From Blastococcus sp. (GTDB lineage: Bacteria > Actinomycetota > Actinomycetes > Mycobacteriales > Geodermatophilaceae), in contig JAOPUS010000307.1 in the NCBI GenBank assembly GCA_025963345.1, positions 1-18,521 on the forward strand: DNA of 18,521 bases. Reading direction: 5' to 3'. The translations under genes were made by a program, and so were the position numbers. This document shows positions 13,546 to 18,521 of this stretch, piece by piece (the first letter of the stretch is position 1; every line of letters begins with the position of its first letter). Below the pieces are notes generated by a model. The model had not been told where the DNA came from. It saw only the letters and a program-made list of their open reading frames with translations, and did not search any database.

Positions 13546-14772
13546 GTGGCCAGAACGCGCTCGGACGCCGAGCAGCAGATCGCTGATCTGCTGCAGACGG
13601 CGCGGAAGTCGCTACGGCTCAGCGTCGCCTTCCTGAGCCGGCTCGACGGCACCACCCAGCACCTCGAGGTGGTCGAGACCTCGGTGCCCTTTCTCTTCCA
13701 GGAGGGCTACCAGCAGAAGCAGGAGGTGACCCTCTGCCAGGCGATCCTCGACAAGAAGATCCCGCAGGTCATCCCCGACCTCACCGCCTTTCCCGAGGCG
13801 ATGAAGCTGCCGGCGGCCCGCATGCCGCGGCTGCGCAGCTACGTCTCGGTCCCCGTCGTCCTCAGTGACGGCTCCCTCTACGGCACGTTCTGCGCGGCCG
13901 GGCTCACGACGGACAAGGAGCTCACCAAGCGCGACAAGGCACTGATGGACGTCCTCGCCTCGGCAGCCGCGGTGATCATCGAGCCCGAGGTGCGCTCGCA
14001 GGAGCGGCGCAGCGAGATCGGTGACCGACTCGGCCCGGTCATGGCGGACGGCGGACCCGTCGTCGCGCTGCAGCCGATCGTGGATCTCGCGTCGGGCGAC
14101 CGGGTGGGCGCCGAGGCGCTCAGCCGCTTCCCCGCGGACTGGGGCATGGCGCCCGACGTCGTCTTCGCCGAGGCGCACAGCATCGGCCTCGGCCACCGGC
14201 TGGAACTGCTCGCGCTGGAGAAGGCGGCCGAGCACCTGGACCGCGTCGGCGGCTACATCGCCATGAACGTCTCCCCAGCCACCCTGCTGACGCCGGAGTG
14301 CGGCGAGCTGCTCGGCCGGCTGCCGCTCCCGCGGGTGCTGCTCGAGTTGTCGGAGCACGACCAGGTGGAGGACTACGCCACGCTGAACGCCGCACTGAGG
14401 CCCTTCCGGGCCGAAGGCATGCGGCTGGCGATCGACGACGTCGGCGCGGGGTTCTCCTCGCTGCGGCACATCGTCGTGACCGCCCCCGACGTCATCAAGA
14501 TCGACCGGAGCATCGTCACCGGGCTGAACGCCGACCCCGTCCTGACCAAGCTGGTCCAGTCCCTGGTCGAGTTCGGGCACGGCTGCCGTGTCCGGGTGGT
14601 CGCCGAGGGTGTGGAGACCGCCGGTGAGGCCGCGGCACTGCGCACGCTCGGGGTCGACTACGGCCAGGGCTGGCACTACGGCCGGCCCGGGCCGCCGGAG
14701 GCACTGAGCGAGGCGCAGTCCTTGCGCATCCCCGTACCGAGGCCGAGCCGGACCGCGCTGCAGCCCTCCTGA
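13546..14772 (+). CDS. GAF-EAL cyclic-di-GMP phosphodiesterase
   Basis: A 408-residue soluble protein. Residues about 18-147 form a GAF-type sensor domain (CQAILDKKIPQVIPDL, YVSVPVVLSDGSLYGTFCA). Residues about 165-395 form an EAL domain whose key motifs are all present: EAL at 190-192, Asn241 in AMNVSP, the acidic LELSE at 266-270, DD at 297-298 (variant DDVGAG for DDFGTG), Lys318 in VIKID, AEGVET at 353-358 and Gln374 in DYGQG. It should therefore hydrolyse cyclic-di-GMP to pGpG under control of the GAF domain; activity is inferred from these residues. I chose GTG 13546, preceded by AGGGAGA (13534-13540); the frame upstream to 13498 uses rare codons (TCA, CCA, AGG, ACA). It converges on a PAS-GGDEF cyclase gene. 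Confidence 0.92.
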   Translation: MARTRSDAEQQIADLLQTARKSLRLSVAFLSRLDGTTQHLEVVETSVPFLFQEGYQQKQEVTLCQAILDKKIPQVIPDLTAFPEAMKLPAARMPRLRSYVSVPVVLSDGSLYGTFCAAGLTTDKELTKRDKALMDVLASAAAVIIEPEVRSQERRSEIGDRLGPVMADGGPVVALQPIVDLASGDRVGAEALSRFPADWGMAPDVVFAEAHSIGLGHRLELLALEKAAEHLDRVGGYIAMNVSPATLLTPECGELLGRLPLPRVLLELSEHDQVEDYATLNAALRPFRAEGMRLAIDDVGAGFSSLRHIVVTAPDVIKIDRSIVTGLNADPVLTKLVQSLVEFGHGCRVRVVAEGVETAGEAAALRTLGVDYGQGWHYGRPGPPEALSEAQSLRIPVPRPSRTALQPS

Positions 14773-14853
14773 GAGTTCCCGGACGAAACGGGTGCGTCCG
14801 GACGCCGTCCGATTGCGGTGTACCTACCGGTCGCGTCCGACCGCTGAACTACA

Positions 14854-14900
14854 CGGGTGCCCGTTCCGGAGTCACGACTCCGGGAGGGTCGCCCGTTTCT
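14854..14900. terminator. Terminator hairpin between the EAL and GGDEF genes
   Basis: An inner stem CCGGAGT/ACTCCGG around CACG is flanked by outer arms beginning CGGGTGCCC and ending GGGTCGCCCG (hairpin 14854-14895), with one bulged T and a small internal loop. On the plus strand it is followed by TTTCT (14896-14900), so it resembles an intrinsic terminator for the GAF-EAL gene. It also directly follows the stop of the convergent cyclase gene and may serve both. Confidence 0.6.
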
Positions 14901-14903
14901 CTG

Positions 14904-15809
14904 TCAGCGCCGGCTGCGGCGCCGCTGGTGGGTCTTCACGCCGTACATCGCACGGTCGGCCCGGCCGATCAGCTCGTCACCGGACTCCCCCGCCCGCCCG
15001 ATGGCGATACCGACGCTGACCCCGATCGACAAGGGACCCTCCGGCCCGGGGAAGGGGCGACCCACCTCGGCGGCCACCCGCTGGACGAGATCGGCCAGCG
15101 CAGCCTCGTCCAGCGTCGGGCAGAGGATGACGAACTCGTCGCCGCCGAACCGCGCGACCAGGTCCTCCGGCCCCGTCAGTCCGACCAGCCGGCCGGCGAC
15201 CTCGGCGAGGATCCGGTCCCCGACGGCATGCCCGTGCTCATCGTTGACCTCCTTGAACTGGTCCAGGTCGCAGAAGAGCAGCGCGCAGCCCGGCCCCTCC
15301 TCCAGCCGCCGGCGCAGGGCGTCGAAGAGCGCGCCGCGGTTGGCGATCCCGGTGAGCAGGTCGGTCTGCGCCCGCTGGTGGAGAAGTTCCTCCCGCCGTC
15401 GGTCGTCGGTGACGTCCAGGCCCACGCAGGCGAGCGCGTAGGGCAGCCCGTCGTCGTCGGCGAGCACGGTGTTGCGCATGGCCACCCTGCGGCGCTCGCC
15501 GTCGCCGGTCAGCCAGTCCCCCTCCTGGGGGTGGGCCGTACCGGTCGTCATGGCGCGCTCGACGGCGTCCTGGGCGAGGACGACGTGCTCGGGGACGACG
15601 AAGACGTCCCAGAACCACTGACCGTGCAGGTCGTCGGCCGCGCGGCCGACGAACCGCTCGAGCGCACGATTGGCCAGGAGGATCCGCCCGGCGCCGTCCG
15701 TGATGCAGACCAGCGCGTCCGTGGCCTCGACGAATGCGCGCAGCAGGTCGTCGTCGAGCCGGCCTCCCGCCGCAGCGTGTCGCCGCGGCGGAACCACCTG
15801 GTCAGCCAC
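14904..15809 (-). CDS. PAS-GGDEF diguanylate cyclase
   Basis: A 301-residue soluble protein. A PAS domain spans about 23-137 (FVEATDALVCITDGAGRILLAN opens it) and a GGDEF domain about 145-295. The active-site motif is intact, FGGDEF at 221-226, as are DLDQFKEVND (181-190) and DLLTGIANR (150-158), so it should make cyclic-di-GMP from two GTP. The inhibitory RxxD site expected at 213-216 reads GPED, so product inhibition through that site is probably absent. I chose GTG 15809, preceded by AGGAG (15820-15824). A longer reading to 15896 or 15902 is open but uses AGA, AGG, AGT and CGA codons that the rest of the gene avoids and has no proper ribosome site. The PAS domain presumably senses a small ligand or redox state. 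Confidence 0.9.
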   Translation of the reverse strand: MADQVVPPRRHAAAGGRLDDDLLRAFVEATDALVCITDGAGRILLANRALERFVGRAADDLHGQWFWDVFVVPEHVVLAQDAVERAMTTGTAHPQEGDWLTGDGERRRVAMRNTVLADDDGLPYALACVGLDVTDDRRREELLHQRAQTDLLTGIANRGALFDALRRRLEEGPGCALLFCDLDQFKEVNDEHGHAVGDRILAEVAGRLVGLTGPEDLVARFGGDEFVILCPTLDEAALADLVQRVAAEVGRPFPGPEGPLSIGVSVGIAIGRAGESGDELIGRADRAMYGVKTHQRRRSRR

Positions 15810-15992
15810 CCGTTCAGCACTCCTGGATCTCGTGGCTTCCGCGCTCTGCTGCACGTCCGGTGCGGGGACGATACGGGGGACGGAATGGTTTCGCATACCC
15901 ACCGGCGACGTGGAATGTCCGGATCGTCACGCTCCGCGCCGCAACAATTCCTCAGCGCGAACCATCGGACGTCAGGATCGCGTGGCGACGGG
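15810..15992. other. Intergenic region upstream of the diguanylate cyclase gene
   Basis: These 183 bases separate the cyclase start from the end of the upstream flavin oxidoreductase gene on the same strand. I see a -10-like TATCGT on the minus strand (15868-15873) without a convincing -35 box, and no strong hairpin. The region is less GC-rich than its neighbours, fitting a promoter. Confidence 0.3.
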
Positions 15993-17075
<1,083 letters not shown>

Positions 17076-17157
17076 GTCCCGGGCAACCGGGGTGCCCCGC
17101 CCCGGGATTCCGGAACGGACCCGGATGCGTTCAGCGTCACGTCGGCGAGTGATCGAC

Positions 17158-18521
17158 TCAGGCGACGAGGACGGCGTCCCGCTGAGCGATCCCCGCCAGC
17201 CGGGCGTACCGGCCGTCGTCCGCCGCGAGTTCCTCGTGGGTCCCCTGCTCGACGATCCGGCCGGCATCGAGGACGACGATCCGGTCGGCCTCGCGCACCG
17301 TGGAGAGCCGGTGGGCGATGGTGATCGTCGTCCGGCCGCGGCTGGCCTCGTCGAGCGCGGCCTGCACCGCCCGCTCGGTCTGGTTGTCCAGGGCGCTGGT
17401 CGCCTCGTCGAGCACCAGGACCCGCGGGTCGCGCAACAGCGTGCGAGCGATCGCCAGCCGCTGCTTCTCCCCGCCGGAGAACCGGTGCCCGCGCGCGCCG
17501 ACGACGGTGTCGTAGCCGTCGGGCAGTGCGGTGATCAGCTCGTGGATCTGCGCCCGGCGGGCGGCGGCCACCATCTCGTCGTCCGTGGCGTCGGGGCGGG
17601 CGTGTCGCAGGTTCTCCCGGATCGTGCCGTGCAGCAGGTAGGTCTCCTGCGAGACGACGCCGACCACCCGGGCGAGATCGGCCAGCGCCAGGTCCCGGAC
17701 GTCGACGCCGTCGATCAGGACCCGGCCGGTCGTGGGGTCGTTGAGGCGCGCGACGAGCGAGGCGAGCGTGCTCTTGCCGGAGCCGGTGGCGCCCACCAGG
17801 GCCAGGCTGCTGCCGGCGGGCACGGTGACGTCGATGTCGCTCAGCGCCGGGCGGAGGCCTTCCGGGTAGCGGAAGCCCACGTGCTCGAAGCGGACCTCGC
17901 CCCGGATGGCGGCCGGGTCCACCGCCACCGGCTGGGCGGGGTCGTCGATGTCGACGGGCAGGTCCTGGTACTCGAACACCCGGCTGAACAGCGCCATCGA
18001 GCTGGTCAGCGTGACGCCGAGGTCGAGCAGGCCCATCAGCGGCCGGAAGAGCGCGCCCTGCAGGGCCGTGAACGCGACCAGGGTGCCGATCGTCATGCCG
18101 CCGGAGGTCGCCGGCAGCCCGGCGGCCAGGTAGATCAGCGCCGGGATGCCGGCGAAGACGATGCTCATCGTCGCCATCCGCCAGCGGCCGGCCAGCTGCG
18201 AGCGCACCTCGAGCGCGACGAGGTCGTCGGACGTGCCGGTGAACCGCCGCGACTGGGCGGGACCGGCACCGAGGGTCTTGCCGAGCAGCACGCCGCTGAC
18301 CGACAGGCCTTCTTCGACCTGGGAGTGCAGATCGGCCAGGTGCCGCTGGCGCTGGGCGGTGATCGTGCGACGCATCCGGGCCACCCGGCGGGTCAGCCAG
18401 ATCGCCGGCGGGAGGACGGCGAGGGAGAGCAGCGACAGCCGCCAGCTCAGGGCGGCCATCGCGACCGCCGTCCCGATGACCGTGGTGGCGTTGGAGGCGG
18501 CCGACGTCGCGGTCGAGGTGA
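17158..18521 (-). CDS. ABC exporter, fused membrane and ATPase domains, N-terminus cut by window end
   Basis: The last 453 codons of a gene that continues past the right edge. The first ~190 visible residues are the end of a type IV exporter membrane domain, with helices near WRLSLLSLAVLPPAIWL and ATMSIVFAGIPALIYLAAGL. The ATPase domain follows, with Walker A GATGSGKST (17767-17793), Q-loop VVSQETYLLHGTIRENL, signature FSGGEKQRLAIARTLL, Walker B VLVLDEATSALD and switch His in TIAHRLSTV. All ATP-hydrolysis motifs are intact. It works as a dimer, either with itself or with a second half-transporter encoded upstream of the window. It probably exports lipids, peptides or drugs; the substrate cannot be read. 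An internal ATG at 18459 is not the start, because the membrane domain continues upstream in frame. Confidence 0.93.
   Translation of the reverse strand, partial: TSTATSAASNATTVIGTAVAMAALSWRLSLLSLAVLPPAIWLTRRVARMRRTITAQRQRHLADLHSQVEEGLSVSGVLLGKTLGAGPAQSRRFTGTSDDLVALEVRSQLAGRWRMATMSIVFAGIPALIYLAAGLPATSGGMTIGTLVAFTALQGALFRPLMGLLDLGVTLTSSMALFSRVFEYQDLPVDIDDPAQPVAVDPAAIRGEVRFEHVGFRYPEGLRPALSDIDVTVPAGSSLALVGATGSGKSTLASLVARLNDPTTGRVLIDGVDVRDLALADLARVVGVVSQETYLLHGTIRENLRHARPDATDDEMVAAARRAQIHELITALPDGYDTVVGARGHRFSGGEKQRLAIARTLLRDPRVLVLDEATSALDNQTERAVQAALDEASRGRTTITIAHRLSTVREADRIVVLDAGRIVEQGTHEELAADDGRYARLAGIAQRDAVLVA

Noticed and set aside
15810..15902. N-terminal extension of the diguanylate cyclase to an upstream ATG or GTG
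   Set aside because: The codons here include AGA, AGG, AGT and CGA, rare in the rest of the gene, and no ribosome site precedes the upstream starts; AGGAG precedes GTG 15809.

Overview
The window is a stretch of very GC-rich bacterial chromosome with strong G/C third-position preference, many GTG starts and 4-base ATGA/GTGA gene overlaps. It encodes actinobacterial-type proteins: a ~710-residue double acyl-CoA dehydrogenase, a NarL-type two-component system and DHA2-type exporters. I infer a high-GC actinomycete, possibly of the Geodermatophilaceae; the family placement is a guess from style, not a search. Seventeen protein genes fill the window, two of them cut by its edges. I see no tRNA, rRNA, CRISPR array, insertion sequence or phage gene. 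No gene-free stretch exceeds 300 bases; the longest (1089-1363, 275 bases) holds only a weak inverted repeat.

Layout. 1-1088 (+): the end of a molybdenum hydroxylase large subunit (CoxL/XdhA family), overlapped by a CoxG-like SRPBCC protein with a C-terminal membrane anchor. 1364-4793 (-): a family VIII-type serine hydrolase and, upstream of it, a fused acyl-CoA dehydrogenase; the 154 bases between them carry three inverted repeats, two sharing the core TTCCCGCGGGAA. 4958-6055 (+): a Gfo/Idh/MocA oxidoreductase divergent from the dehydrogenase. 6118-7802 (-): an ABC-2 transporter (ATPase, then permease). 7993-10198 (+): histidine kinase, response regulator and a DUF1003 membrane protein in an overlapping operon, divergent from the transporter. 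10202-11677 (-): a DHA2-type MFS exporter that meets the DUF1003 gene tail to tail. 11868-12674 (+): a dienelactone hydrolase-family protein. 12766-13386 (-): a RibD/DHFR-fold reductase. 13546-14772 (+) and 14904-15809 (-): a GAF-EAL phosphodiesterase and a PAS-GGDEF diguanylate cyclase, convergent on one hairpin. 15993-18521 (-): an Old Yellow Enzyme-type reductase and, upstream of it, the C-terminal part of an ABC exporter.

How the genes may work together. The clearest unit is the divergent transporter / kinase-regulator-DUF1003 module, which resembles envelope-stress or drug-sensing modules in which the regulator controls a neighbouring ABC transporter. The second is the pair of opposing cyclic-di-GMP enzymes. 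The acyl-CoA dehydrogenase, serine hydrolase and Gfo/Idh oxidoreductase suggest catabolism of an acyl or ester compound, but no substrate can be read from sequence. The rest looks like general redox, detoxification and export capacity. I do not see a clearly new system; the best leads are the inverted-repeat cluster at 2511-2646 and the DUF1003 protein tied to a two-component system.
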